Source of the DNA: Sporosarcina sp. FSL K6-1508
GTDB lineage: Bacteria; Bacillota; Bacilli; Bacillales_A; Planococcaceae
Reading direction: 5' to 3'
NCBI RefSeq assembly: GCF_038007465.1
Contig: NZ_JBBOXF010000001.1
Span: 1,928,501-1,992,500, forward strand
DNA length: 64,000 nt
Shown in pieces: positions 35,293 through 44,666 of this stretch (the first letter of the stretch is position 1; each line of letters opens with the position of its first letter). Both the position numbers and the translations under genes were made by a program. A model generated the notes under the pieces. It made no database searches, had not been told where the DNA came from, and was given only the letters and a program-made list of their open reading frames with translations.

Positions 35293-36789
35293 CTACTCCT
35301 TTAACACCGCATCAATATAGATGGATGGTTGTAGTAATACGTCTGTTGCATCCGTCATGTAAGGAACGAGCCATTCAGTACCAACCCCGAACAGCACAGA
35401 TAGAATGACTAATGCAACAGCGGGCATCATCATCTTCCGATATGTCCGACGGTTTGTTTTCGGCAATTCCACAGTAGTGGGATCGCCCCAGAATGCATAG
35501 ATGAAAATACGGATGACAGATAATAGAACGACAAGGCTCGATGCGAGGATAACAATACTCCCAAAGACATGCCCGGCCTCGAATGCCCCTTTAACAATAA
35601 GAAGCTTTCCAATGAACCCGCTTAATGGCGGAATACCTGCCAGTCCAAATGCTGCGATTAAATACATCCAGCCTAAAGGAGCATGCGTTTTCATCAATCC
35701 ACCCATTTTACGTAAATTGGAGGTTCCAGTTACGTAAATGATGATGCCGATTAGAAGGAACAAGGCTCCTTTGATAAGCATGTCATGAATCAGATAGAAA
35801 ACAGCACCGGATACCCCGGACTCGTTCATTTGCGCAGCGCCGAATAAAATGACACCTACAGCAATTACAATATTGTAGATAATGATTTGTTTTAAATCGA
35901 AATAGGCGAGTGCGCCAATACAACCGGCAATGATTGTGAGCAGTGCCAATGCGGATAATAACCCATGAGTAAACCCGATATCATGAACGAAAAACAGTGT
36001 GTACGTCCGGATGATTGCGTAGATACCGACTTTAGTCAACAATGCGCCAAACAGTGCAAGCACGGGAACCGGTGGTGCCGCATAAGATCCCGGTAGCCAA
36101 AAGTAAAGCGGGAAAAGAGATCCTTTTACACCAAACACGATTAAAAAGAGAATTGCAATCACCGTGATGATGCCCGGCTGTCCAATCTCAGCGATTTTCA
36201 CTGAAATATCGGCCATATTCAATGTGCCGACAACGGAGTACAGATAAGCCACTGTGATAACGAATAATGCAGATGAAATGACATTGACGAGTATGTATTT
36301 AATTGATTCGCGAAGCTGTCTTTTCTCACCGCCCAGAACGATTAAAAGATAGGAGGCGATGAGCAGCACTTCGAAGAATACGAACATATTGAAAATATCA
36401 CCTGTTGTAAATGCGCCATTGATACCTGTAATCATGAATAGGATAGCGGGATAATAAAAGTAACGCTCCCGCTCTTCGCCAATTGCGGTGAAACTGTATA
36501 GCACAACAAAGAGTGTGATCAGGATTGTTGTTGTTACAAGTAATGCAGACAACATATCGGAAACCATAGTAATTCCGAACGGAGCCGGCCAACTCCCAAG
36601 TGTAAGTGCCTGAACGCCGTCTGCTTTTACTTTTGCAACTAGGAAAAGTGCGGCAACCAGGCTGATTAGCAGCCCGATACAAGTCAATGATCGCTGTACC
36701 TTGATATTCTCCTTGAAGAACAGAAGGAGAATAGCGAAAAGGAATGGCAATATGATTGGAAATAAAAGCAGATTAATCATGTTCGTCAT
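35293..36789 (-). CDS. mrpD: MrpD, Na+/H+ antiporter subunit D
   Basis: A 498-residue NuoN/NuoM-like subunit with about 14 helices. FEVLLIASYLLIVLGG carries the conserved membrane glutamate and FWLPGSYAAPPVPV the broken-helix lysine region family members share. It is one of the two proton-channel-like subunits. Overlaps mrpC by 17 nt. Confidence 0.96.
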   Translation of the reverse strand: MTNMINLLLFPIILPFLFAILLLFFKENIKVQRSLTCIGLLISLVAALFLVAKVKADGVQALTLGSWPAPFGITMVSDMLSALLVTTTILITLFVVLYSFTAIGEERERYFYYPAILFMITGINGAFTTGDIFNMFVFFEVLLIASYLLIVLGGEKRQLRESIKYILVNVISSALFVITVAYLYSVVGTLNMADISVKIAEIGQPGIITVIAILFLIVFGVKGSLFPLYFWLPGSYAAPPVPVLALFGALLTKVGIYAIIRTYTLFFVHDIGFTHGLLSALALLTIIAGCIGALAYFDLKQIIIYNIVIAVGVILFGAAQMNESGVSGAVFYLIHDMLIKGALFLLIGIIIYVTGTSNLRKMGGLMKTHAPLGWMYLIAAFGLAGIPPLSGFIGKLLIVKGAFEAGHVFGSIVILASSLVVLLSVIRIFIYAFWGDPTTVELPKTNRRTYRKMMMPAVALVILSVLFGVGTEWLVPYMTDATDVLLQPSIYIDAVLKE

Positions 36790-37114
36790 TTCCTTTCATG
36801 AGGTTCATGTCATCAGTCTGATGTTCAGCATACGTACGGTAGGCTAAAACTAGGATGAATGCAGTAACACCGAAGCTAATTACAATCGCCGTTAAAATTA
36901 AAGCCTGCGGCAAGGGATCTGCATAGTCAGTTACCCCTTCCGCTAAGACCGGTGGAGATGCACCACTTAGACCGCCCATCGTAAGGACGAGCAAATGAAC
37001 ACCATGACTCAACAAGCCAGTCCCGAGTATGATTTTCAGGAGGCTTCTGGATAGTATCAAATAGACAGCTGCCATGAAAAGGATTCCGATGACGATAGCC
37101 ATTACAAATTCCAT
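36773..37114 (-). CDS. mrpC: MrpC, Na+/H+ antiporter subunit C
   Basis: A 113-residue NuoK-like subunit with three helices. DPLPQALILTAIVISFGVTA is the diagnostic block. One-nt overlap with mrpB. Confidence 0.96.
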   Translation of the reverse strand: MEFVMAIVIGILFMAAVYLILSRSLLKIILGTGLLSHGVHLLVLTMGGLSGASPPVLAEGVTDYADPLPQALILTAIVISFGVTAFILVLAYRTYAEHQTDDMNLMKGNDEHD

Positions 37115-37536
37115 TAGGCATCCCCTCCAATCGTTTGAATCATCGTAACAGCTGCACCTACGACGACAAGGTAGACACCCGCATCAAAAATCATCGCTGT
37201 ATGAAGGGAAGTTGTTCCGAACAACGGCAACGTAAAATCATCGAAAGCGTGTGTGAAGAACGGAACGTTAAAAAAGATTGAGCCTGCAGCTGTTCCTAGT
37301 GAAAGCAATAAGCCGATACCTGTCACAATTGTAAAGTTGAAAGGCAAAGCTTGTTGCACCGTTTTTAAATCGAAGGCGAGCAGGAGAAGAACAATTGCTC
37401 CAGTTGTAAGCAGCCCACCAACAAATCCGCCTCCGGGTGTATAGTGTCCTGCAAAGAAAATATGGATTGAAAAAAGGAAAATAATGAAGAATACGATCTT
37501 TGTTGTCGTTTGTAAGATGACATCATTTGTTTTCAT
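37114..37536 (-). CDS. mrpB: MrpB, Na+/H+ antiporter subunit B
   Basis: A 140-residue MnhB-family subunit with four helices; GHYTPGGGFVGGLL is the family signature. Overlaps mrpA by 14 nt. Confidence 0.95.
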   Translation of the reverse strand: MKTNDVILQTTTKIVFFIIFLFSIHIFFAGHYTPGGGFVGGLLTTGAIVLLLLAFDLKTVQQALPFNFTIVTGIGLLLSLGTAAGSIFFNVPFFTHAFDDFTLPLFGTTSLHTAMIFDAGVYLVVVGAAVTMIQTIGGDA

Positions 37537-39934
37537 CCGTATTCTCCCCCTTTCTTGACAACTTCAGACGAATCATAGCAAGTACTGCGATTCCAGCGAT
37601 TGATAGAACTGCAATTTCAAACAATGTATCAAATCCGCGGTAATCTACGAGAATGACGTTGACGATATTACCGCCGCCCGCTTCTGTTGCAACTGTATCT
37701 TTGTAATACTGCGATATAGATGGAATCAGTTTTTGTGAATGGGCAGATAATGCAACGAGTGTGACCGTGATTCCGACTCCGGCCGCGATAATCAGATTCC
37801 CAAGCTTATTGCGCTTTGTTTGGCCGTGATTACTAAGCGACGGCAAATGCTTAAAGGCTAACAAGAACAAGGCAACTGATATCGTTTCAATGACGAGCTG
37901 TGTAAGTGCCAAATCGGGTGCCTTGAAAATAACGAAGAACAAAGCAACCGAATACCCAACGCCACCAAGTGCGATAATTGCAGACAGTCTTGTCTTGGCA
38001 AGCAGAACCATACAAACTGCGATAATCAGAACAATAGCGGTCAGGACACCGTATAAGTTTACCGGTGCAAAACTGTCCATATCGACAACGAAAGCTTCTT
38101 TAATGAATAGCGTCGCAGCTGTAATTGAAGCAATAAATGCAAACATATACATTAAATATGTGCGGATTAAACCTGTCATATAGAAGCGGGAAATACGGTT
38201 CATTCCGCTTTCACTAAATAACATGGCTGAATCATACAGAGCATTCAACGACAAGTATTCCGGCTGGATGTCATATAGTTTTTGCCATCTTGCCATTGTT
38301 AGGAATAAGACAATCCCGACTCCGACAAGTGAAACCGTCATCCACAATTCCGGAGCGTCAAAGCCATGCCAAGCCATTACGTGAACAGCGACTTCCGAAG
38401 GATGACTGTACAAACCAGGTTGGACAGCCATCACAGCGGGTTTCACAAACCATTTCCCAATCAGATTCGGGATGAAGAAGATGCCAACTACTAACGCCGC
38501 GAGAATAACGGGAGATACAAGCATCCCGATAGGTGCTTCATGCGGTTTATGCGGTAGTGGTTCGCTTTTTCGTTGACCTGCGAATGTCTTGAATACAAAG
38601 TAAAAGCTATAGACGAATGTGAATACACTGGCAATCCAAGCGATAACAGGGAAGACGATTCCCCATGTCGCAAAGTTGAACAGTTCAAAATGGCGAATTG
38701 CCAACATCGATTGAAGGAACATTTCCTTACTCAGGAAGCCGTTGAATGGCGGCAGGCCTGCCATCGACATCGATCCGATGAATGCGACCGTGAAGCTGAC
38801 TGGCATAATACTCATTAACCCGCCGAGTTTCCGGATATCCCGAGTACCGGTTTCATGATCGACAATACCCGCAATCATGAACAAACTACCCTTAAAGGTC
38901 GCGTGGTTAATCAAATGAAAGATTGCTGCGAATGTCGCGAATTTAAAAATCGGATCATCGGAGTGATAGGCAAGCGCACCTGCGCCAAGTAGAGACATGA
39001 TGAGTCCTAACTGGCTGACTGTTGAAAAAGCAAGAATCGCTTTTAAATCGGTTTGTTTCACTGCGAAAATCGAGCCCCAGAACAGTGTCAAAAGTCCAAT
39101 CCCTGTAACGAGCCAGATCCATACTTCAGAAACGGCAAAAATAGGCGTGAACCGAGCAACAAGGTAGAGACCAGCTTTAACCATTGTTGCTGAGTGTAGA
39201 TAGGCACTGACTGGTGTAGGCGCTTCCATTGCATCCGGAAGCCAAATATGGAACGGGAACTGTGCTGATTTCGTAAATGCACCAAGCAACACGAGAACGA
39301 GCGCCAGCGTAAAGAATTCATGCCCTATAAAAGTTGGAGCATTGGCGATAAGTTCACGGATAGAAAACGTATCTCCCATAATGCCTAACAGAATGAATCC
39401 TCCAAGCATCATCAGCCCGCCAAATACGGTGATCATCATCGATTTCAATGCACCAAATCGTGAACCATCACGCGTATTCCAATAGCCGATAAGCAAGAAT
39501 GAGGAAATGGACGTTAATTCCCAGAACAAGTAGAGGGAAATAACATTGTCTGACTGCACGACTCCAAGCATCGCGCTCATGAAAATAAGTAGATAGACGT
39601 AGAAGTTATTTAGTTTCTCACGATTTTTATCGAGATAGAAGATAGAGTACAGTACAACTAATGCACCAATCCCTGTTATTAGTAATGTAAATAACAGACT
39701 AAGTCCATCAATATAGGAAACAAATGAAATGCCGAGAGACGGAATCCACTGCAACTCTGATAGTGCATGTCCACCGTCCATTGTCGTCGTGATGAATCCG
39801 GTGTAATAAATGAATAGGGCGATAGGGACTAATAAGACGAACCACCCAGTATGTATGGCTTTCAGTTTCCTGAAAAGGAGCGGAACGAAAAGGGCAACCA
39901 CAATTGGTAGAAAAATCAATAACACGAATTCCAA
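37523..39934 (-). CDS. mrpA: MrpA, Na+/H+ antiporter subunit A
   Basis: An 803-residue subunit: a NuoL-like N-terminal part with PFHIWLPDAMEAPTPVSAYLHSA around residue 230 and a C-terminal MrpB/NuoJ-like part. The TTG at 39934 has an excellent AAGGAGG site and gives MEFVLLIFLP, as in B. subtilis (801 aa); upstream in-frame codons have none. The complex exchanges Na+ for H+ and supports growth in alkaline or saline conditions. Confidence 0.96.
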   Translation of the reverse strand: MEFVLLIFLPIVVALFVPLLFRKLKAIHTGWFVLLVPIALFIYYTGFITTTMDGGHALSELQWIPSLGISFVSYIDGLSLLFTLLITGIGALVVLYSIFYLDKNREKLNNFYVYLLIFMSAMLGVVQSDNVISLYLFWELTSISSFLLIGYWNTRDGSRFGALKSMMITVFGGLMMLGGFILLGIMGDTFSIRELIANAPTFIGHEFFTLALVLVLLGAFTKSAQFPFHIWLPDAMEAPTPVSAYLHSATMVKAGLYLVARFTPIFAVSEVWIWLVTGIGLLTLFWGSIFAVKQTDLKAILAFSTVSQLGLIMSLLGAGALAYHSDDPIFKFATFAAIFHLINHATFKGSLFMIAGIVDHETGTRDIRKLGGLMSIMPVSFTVAFIGSMSMAGLPPFNGFLSKEMFLQSMLAIRHFELFNFATWGIVFPVIAWIASVFTFVYSFYFVFKTFAGQRKSEPLPHKPHEAPIGMLVSPVILAALVVGIFFIPNLIGKWFVKPAVMAVQPGLYSHPSEVAVHVMAWHGFDAPELWMTVSLVGVGIVLFLTMARWQKLYDIQPEYLSLNALYDSAMLFSESGMNRISRFYMTGLIRTYLMYMFAFIASITAATLFIKEAFVVDMDSFAPVNLYGVLTAIVLIIAVCMVLLAKTRLSAIIALGGVGYSVALFFVIFKAPDLALTQLVIETISVALFLLAFKHLPSLSNHGQTKRNKLGNLIIAAGVGITVTLVALSAHSQKLIPSISQYYKDTVATEAGGGNIVNVILVDYRGFDTLFEIAVLSIAGIAVLAMIRLKLSRKGENTDENK

Positions 39935-40110
39935 GAAAATCCTCCTTCCTAATAAATGAACCATTTTATGTGTAAACGCGATACTTTTGCTAAAGGGGCC
40001 CAATAGCCAATGGTTGTCTTCCATTCACACATTAGTTTTCAGCGCTGGCGCGGCAAATTAAAAAATTGTCACTATCAGCTTAGCTTGCCTTCCTCTCATA
40101 GTTTTAATCA

Positions 40111-40163
40111 AAAAATAAAAAAAGTCCATCACGAAAGGGCATAGATACCCCCTTGTGACAGAC
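40111..40163 (-). terminator. Terminator inside the mrp leader (minus strand)
   Basis: On the minus strand GTC-TGTCACAAGGG pairs imperfectly with CCCTTTCGTGATGGAC, then a seven-T run and a further T-rich stretch. No minus-strand gene lies between it and the promoter at 40198-40226, so it would end a transcript of about 70-80 nt before mrpA. Confidence 0.75.
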
Positions 40164-40197
40164 TCCTCCAAGTACGTTCAATTATTTGATTGAAACA

Positions 40198-40226
40198 ACT
40201 ATATCATAGCTTATGAAAATTGTCTA
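40198..40226 (-). promoter_or_regulatory. Sigma-A promoter upstream of the mrp operon
   Basis: Minus strand TAGACA and TATAGT with exactly 17 nt between. Transcription would start near 40191, about 257 nt before the mrpA start. Confidence 0.65.
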
Positions 40227-40330
40227 ATTGGAAAATAGTAACCATTCAGTCCTTCCAGGCTTGGTTGCTTAATCAGACTCTCTTCTTATATCATAGAAAC
40301 GAAGAACTATTTAGAAGCTTGAGGTGTGCA

Positions 40331-40906
40331 ATGAAAAATCCATATATATACGGTTATCTGCCATTCGTAACAATCGTTCTATTCAGTTTGACGTTTGGAG
40401 TCTACACTGTAAGTATGTCGGTAGAATTGTTCAAGGGAATTGGTTTGTATGCAGGAATGCGGGAGTTTTTAACAGACATCCAATTACGTGTTTTTCTGCT
40501 TGTCATCTATGCACTGCTATTTTTCATGGTTTTTTCAGCTTTAAAATTGATTGCGGAAACGATCCACGAAACCGCGATGTTATTCTTTTCTAAGGATGAG
40601 GAAGGTAAGTCGTATAGTGAGGCCCGCGGAGGTAATGTCATCTACTTTTTTGGCGCTCTTGCATCGGCAGGGGGCATCAGTTCAGTTAAACTATTAGCGG
40701 CTATATTTTTACTGACAACGTTCATCTACTTCGTATATGTCGTTTTTAAATTGAGTAAATTCATGACCATTGTCAGCACGATAGGTCTTCTTGTTTTTGA
40801 AATTACAGTTTGGGCAGTACTTGTCTCCACAATCATCTATATTTTATTAAAACTTTATAACGGAGTAATCGCGAGTTTGCCGTTCATTGGCAATAAAACG
40901 GACTAA
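40331..40906 (+). CDS. yufK: YufK-like membrane protein (DUF5366)
   Basis: A 191-residue protein with about five helices and a charged loop FFSKDEEGKSYSEARGG near residue 85. ATG 40331 follows GAGGTG; in-frame upstream codons lack a site. Its place next to mrp and its layout suggest B. subtilis YufK, of unknown function. I am less sure of the family than of the gene. Confidence 0.7.
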   Translation: MKNPYIYGYLPFVTIVLFSLTFGVYTVSMSVELFKGIGLYAGMREFLTDIQLRVFLLVIYALLFFMVFSALKLIAETIHETAMLFFSKDEEGKSYSEARGGNVIYFFGALASAGGISSVKLLAAIFLLTTFIYFVYVVFKLSKFMTIVSTIGLLVFEITVWAVLVSTIIYILLKLYNGVIASLPFIGNKTD

Positions 40907-40929
40907 CCTTTCGATTGAATGGTTAGTCC
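40900..40929 (-). terminator. Terminator shared by converging genes
   Basis: Perfect 9-bp stem GGACTAACC/GGTTAGTCC that contains both stop codons. The T-rich side (GTTTTATTG) is on the minus strand, after the penicillin-binding protein gene. Confidence 0.65.
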
Positions 40930-42776
40930 TGAAGCAGAGTGGAAAATATCCGTAAATGGAGTTTCTGATCACTCAGAGCTTTTAAAGATTGCGGCCTATC
41001 ATAGCCAACCCAGACGGCTGTTGTATAGTTGTCGTTTAACCCACCAACCCATAAATCTTTATAATGATCCGTCGTGCCCGTTTTCGCACCTGTATATGCT
41101 GTGGTATAAGAGATACCTCGACCGGTCCCGTTCAATACGACATCCGACATCATGGTACGGATCTGAGCGACTGTAGTGGGGGACCAGACTTCGCTCTTTT
41201 CAACGGGCCATTCGTATAGAACATTCCCCTCCCTATCCTTCACTGCACGGATTGCATGAACACTAGAATACGTCCCGTCGATGAAACTGGAATAAGCCCC
41301 TGCAAGTTCGATTGGCGTCATCCCTTTTGAAAACCCACCGAGGGCGGCAGCATAGTTCATATCGCGCTTCGTAATGGATTTGAAATGGAATGGTGCAATA
41401 TAGTTAAATGCCTCTTCCACTCCAACCATCTGGAAAAGCCTAACGGCAGCTGTATTATGGCTTTTCCGAAAAGCCTCTTTAACAGTGACATTTCCGTAAA
41501 CATAACCACCGATATTTGTTGGACAATACGAGCCGATGCAAAGATTGCCGCTGTTAATGGGCGTGTTCTCTGTATAGGGCCCGCTTTCAAACAAGGGCGC
41601 ATAGACAAGGAGAGGTTTGATAGCGGAACCAGGTTGTCTGACAGCCTGAAATGCTCTGTGAAAATCAGCTTTTTTATAGTCTTTGCCAGCGAAGAGACTA
41701 ACGATTTCACGGGTTTCATTGTCAATGACTGCGGCTCCTGCCTCCACGCCTGCCGGTTTTAAAAGGGAGGATATCTTTTGCTCATCCAGCTTTTGTTTTT
41801 TTGGATTGAGAGCTGTTTCGATGACGAGCCCGGCTGCCAATACTTCAGCTGTCCGTTCTTTAACTTTTCTTTCTAGTTCTATTTTCTCTGAAGTATCCCT
41901 CGCATTTGCAATTTTTTCTGTCAGACCTTCAGATTTTGCAATCAGATCAGCAAGCTCAGCGAGGACATATGTACTGTACGCGGGATAGTTACTTTCTTTC
42001 TTCTTAAGCTTTAATTCGATTGCTGTATTTTTAAACTCATCAGCCTGTTCAGCAGTTATGACCTTATTTTTTGTAAGAATGGTTAGGAGGCGTTCCTGTC
42101 TTTTTTTTGTTCGGTCGAAATGCTTTAACGGATTATACAAAGAAGGATTATTTGGAATCGCAGCGATGAAGGCCAGTTCAGCTTCATTCAACTCATTTAA
42201 GGGTTTGCTGAAATAATAGGTTGCGGCTGCACCGATCCCATATACATGATTGCCAAAATACATTTCATTTACATACATTTCAAGGATTTCTTCTTTAGTT
42301 GACTGTTTTTCCAGCTCAGCAGCATAAAAAAGTTCTGTCAATTTTCGTTCGTAGGTCTTTTCGGTCGACAAAAAGCGCATCCTGACGACTTGTTGAGTAA
42401 TTGTGGAAGCTCCTTGTCTAACATCATCGGTCGCAGTATTAACCGCAAATGCACGTACGATGGCAGATACGTCATATCCCCGGTGTTCGAAAAAGCCTGT
42501 GTCCTCACTTTCTAGAAATAGTTGACGGGCAAATGTAGGGACAGATGCTAGGGGGAGCGGTTCACGCCATTCTATGTATTCTTCTGCAAAAATGAGACCA
42601 TTGCGATCTTTCATTGTCACAGGTACATTGTTTGCCGGAGAGGACAGTTCGATGGAATCACTCATCTGGCCTTTGAATGACTCAGCGCTTCTCAATTCAA
42701 CAGCAATCGCACCTTGAACGAGAATAAGAACAGGGATAAATAAAAGAGCTATAAAAATACCGATAACCTGTTTCAA
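40923..42776 (-). CDS. Class A penicillin-binding protein
   Basis: A 617-residue bifunctional peptidoglycan synthase with an N-terminal membrane anchor (residues 4-26). The glycosyltransferase domain has SEDTGFFEHRGYD (catalytic Glu 91), STITQQVVR and EEILEMYVNEMYFG. The transpeptidase domain has SAIK (Ser 384), SHN (439-441) and KTG (565-567). All catalytic motifs are intact. Probably related to PbpG/PBP2d-type enzymes, but the exact subclass cannot be set by eye. Confidence 0.93.
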   Translation of the reverse strand: MKQVIGIFIALLFIPVLILVQGAIAVELRSAESFKGQMSDSIELSSPANNVPVTMKDRNGLIFAEEYIEWREPLPLASVPTFARQLFLESEDTGFFEHRGYDVSAIVRAFAVNTATDDVRQGASTITQQVVRMRFLSTEKTYERKLTELFYAAELEKQSTKEEILEMYVNEMYFGNHVYGIGAAATYYFSKPLNELNEAELAFIAAIPNNPSLYNPLKHFDRTKKRQERLLTILTKNKVITAEQADEFKNTAIELKLKKKESNYPAYSTYVLAELADLIAKSEGLTEKIANARDTSEKIELERKVKERTAEVLAAGLVIETALNPKKQKLDEQKISSLLKPAGVEAGAAVIDNETREIVSLFAGKDYKKADFHRAFQAVRQPGSAIKPLLVYAPLFESGPYTENTPINSGNLCIGSYCPTNIGGYVYGNVTVKEAFRKSHNTAAVRLFQMVGVEEAFNYIAPFHFKSITKRDMNYAAALGGFSKGMTPIELAGAYSSFIDGTYSSVHAIRAVKDREGNVLYEWPVEKSEVWSPTTVAQIRTMMSDVVLNGTGRGISYTTAYTGAKTGTTDHYKDLWVGGLNDNYTTAVWVGYDRPQSLKALSDQKLHLRIFSTLLQD

Positions 42777-42854
42777 CGCAGCGAACCTCCGTTCAGAAAT
42801 CTTGGACTACAAAAAATATAACACACTCCCAAAAAGGAAGTGTGTCACTTTTTT

Positions 42855-42875
42855 AGATAAAGTATAGGTTTTTCA
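42855..42875 (+). repeat. 21-bp exact repeat, copy 1
   Basis: AGATAAAGTATAGGTTTTTC plus one further A, also at 47193-47213. Each copy comes right after a terminator-like hairpin and before a dispersed hairpin repeat. Confidence 0.7.
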
Positions 42876-42932
42876 TCATGAAGCGACTGAAATGTTTAGC
42901 GCTTCGGGTGATTCTTGGGTCTGATCAGTTGT

Positions 42933-43067
42933 TTGCGCTTTTCTTATTGTCCAGCTCCAGGCGCCAGCCGCTCGGGTCATAAGCAATCCGGCTATGTGGC
43001 AAAGAGCGCCACAAGCTGGATCGACTTATGCCTGTCGCGTCTAGCGGGCGCCTTGCGCTTTTCTTAC
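42933..43067. repeat. Dispersed hairpin repeat, long form, copy 1
   Basis: 135 nt, identical to 43176-43310 except for one base seen. It folds into a long hairpin: AGGCGC with GCGCCT at the base, CATAAG with CTTATG and ATCCGGC with GCTGGAT in the middle, TGTGGC with GCCACA at the tip. Confidence 0.9.
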
Positions 43068-43175
43068 TGTCCAGCTCCAGCGCCTAGCCCCTCGAGTCGC
43101 TTCAGTCCTTAAGTTAAAGGCAAAAAACGCCTTTCTCTTAAGGCCCTCCAGCGCTTTTCGGGTCTACCAAGGCGC
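43068..43175. repeat. Dispersed hairpin repeat, second form
   Basis: Contains CTTAAG-TTA-AAGGC and GCCTT-TCT-CTTAAG around an A-rich loop. Its reverse complement reappears at 56853-56970, and a version with the middle deleted at 47224-47279. Confidence 0.85.
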
Positions 43176-43310
43176 TTGCGCTTTTCTTATTGTCTAGCTC
43201 CAGGCGCCAGCCGCTCGGGTCATAAGCAATCCGGCTATGTGGCAAAGAGCGCCACAAGCTGGATCGACTTATGCCTGTCGCGTCTAGCGGGCGCCTTGCG
43301 CTTTTCTTAC
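43176..43310. repeat. Dispersed hairpin repeat, long form, copy 2
   Basis: Direct repeat of 42933-43067, 243 nt away. Its last bases (CTTTTCTTAC) contain the stop codon of the MFS gene, which reads in from the other side. Confidence 0.9.
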
Positions 43311-44539
43311 GTATGTGTCCGTTCTTCTTCGGCTGCAAGAAAATCCTCGAAATCCTGTACGGGTTTTCGTTTGGCATAATAGAGAAATGCGAAACCAACA
43401 AGGAACAAGACACCAGTAACGATGAAGACGGACGAAATGCCGATGAAGCCACTGACGATTCCTCCGAACATCGGACCGATAATATTACCAAGGAAACGGA
43501 AGCTTGTATTATACCCCATGACTTCGCCCTGAATATCGATCGGTGCTTCACGTCTGACCAGCGCAGTCGTTATAGGAATCATTCCTCCAAGCGCAATGCC
43601 GAACAGCAGCCGCCAGAAAATAAGTTGCCATAGCTGGGTCACAAAAGCTTGAGGGATAATGAAGACGAATGACAACAGCAACAAAATTGAAAGAACTTTT
43701 TCATAGCCGATGTCATCACCGAGCTTACCCCAGCGGCGCGCGAACAAAAGATTGCCGACCCCTGCCGCACTAAATGTTATACCAGCTAGGAACGCCACGT
43801 CTTTCGCTTCCGTCAAATGAGAAACATATAAAGAAAGAAGTGGTTGGATACTGAAGTTCCCGACTTGGATAAGTGCTGTTACAATCATGACATTCAACAT
43901 CAGCCGGTGATGCAGCAAGCCGCTTATAATCGCTTTTCGGGAATACTGAATCGCTTTCGGATTTTTTACCCGTTTCTGTTCCTTGATCCCGAAGAGGACG
44001 ATAATCGCAGCAACAATCACGGAGATGGATGTAATGACAAAGGTATATTGGAAACCGAATGTATCCGCCAACAAACCTCCAAATACAGGGCCGAATAATG
44101 TCCCCGTTACACTACCCATCTGTAACGTACCGAGCATTTTTCCGGCTTCCTTTTTCGCGGTCTGGGAAGAAATGAACGCGAGAGACGTTGGAATGAAGCC
44201 TGTGACAACGCCATTCAAAAGTCGAAGAAGGAAAAATGCCTCGACGGAGTCAACAAATCCCATCAAGAAAACGGATGTTGCAATACCGAAGCCATTTATG
44301 AGAAGGATTGGCTTGAAACCATACTTATCGGCAATCCGCCCCCAAATCGGGGACATGATGAAAGCTGTGACGAATGAAGCCCCGAAGATTAGACCAGACC
44401 ATTTTTGAACATATGCATCGGAATAATCACCGAACGTCTCGATATAAAGAGATAAGAAGGGCATAATCATTGTCATTGTCCCCGCAACGAGGACGTTGGA
44501 AATCCAGATGATGATAAAGTTCCGTTTTTGCACGTCCAT
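43307..44539 (-). CDS. MFS drug-type exporter
   Basis: A 410-residue major facilitator with 12 helices. The loop 2-3 motif GRIADKYGFKP and motif C-like GSVTGTLFGPVFGGLLAD mark a 12-14 helix H+-driven exporter of the multidrug group. Substrate unknown. The ATG at 44539 begins MDVQKRNFIIIW with GAAGG upstream; MRKEGLH seven codons earlier is possible. The stop codon lies in a repeat, so the C-terminal residues may be recent. Confidence 0.88.
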   Translation of the reverse strand: MDVQKRNFIIIWISNVLVAGTMTMIMPFLSLYIETFGDYSDAYVQKWSGLIFGASFVTAFIMSPIWGRIADKYGFKPILLINGFGIATSVFLMGFVDSVEAFFLLRLLNGVVTGFIPTSLAFISSQTAKKEAGKMLGTLQMGSVTGTLFGPVFGGLLADTFGFQYTFVITSISVIVAAIIVLFGIKEQKRVKNPKAIQYSRKAIISGLLHHRLMLNVMIVTALIQVGNFSIQPLLSLYVSHLTEAKDVAFLAGITFSAAGVGNLLFARRWGKLGDDIGYEKVLSILLLLSFVFIIPQAFVTQLWQLIFWRLLFGIALGGMIPITTALVRREAPIDIQGEVMGYNTSFRFLGNIIGPMFGGIVSGFIGISSVFIVTGVLFLVGFAFLYYAKRKPVQDFEDFLAAEEERTHT

Positions 44540-44666
44540 ATGAAGACCTTCTTTCCGCATCGTGCTCTTCTTACAGTATAAAACAGTTCGGTACACGAAG
44601 GAAGTATCATGCTTATTCGTCGAAATAGCTGATTCGATATGATAGACTAATTCAGGGTGAATGTTA

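Larger units (their letters stand above)
39935..40330. other. Divergent intergenic region between mrpA and yufK-like gene
   Basis: About 0.4 kb. On the minus strand it holds a promoter, an early terminator and then about 180 nt of leader before mrpA; these are listed separately. I see no known riboswitch class and no small gene. Confidence 0.6.
42777..43306. other. Intergenic repeat cluster
   Basis: No gene. It carries the penicillin-binding protein upstream region, a small hairpin (CACACTCCC...GGAAGTGTG near 42822-42847) and three blocks of a dispersed hairpin repeat, listed separately. Confidence 0.7.

Noticed and set aside
42915..43379. Plus-strand open frames inside the dispersed hairpin repeats
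   Set aside because: The frames exist only because the repeat lacks stops in one frame; they are cut by repeat ends and have no ribosome sites.
43307..43633. Plus-strand open frames opposite the MFS exporter
   Set aside because: They are shadows of the well-supported minus-strand MFS gene.
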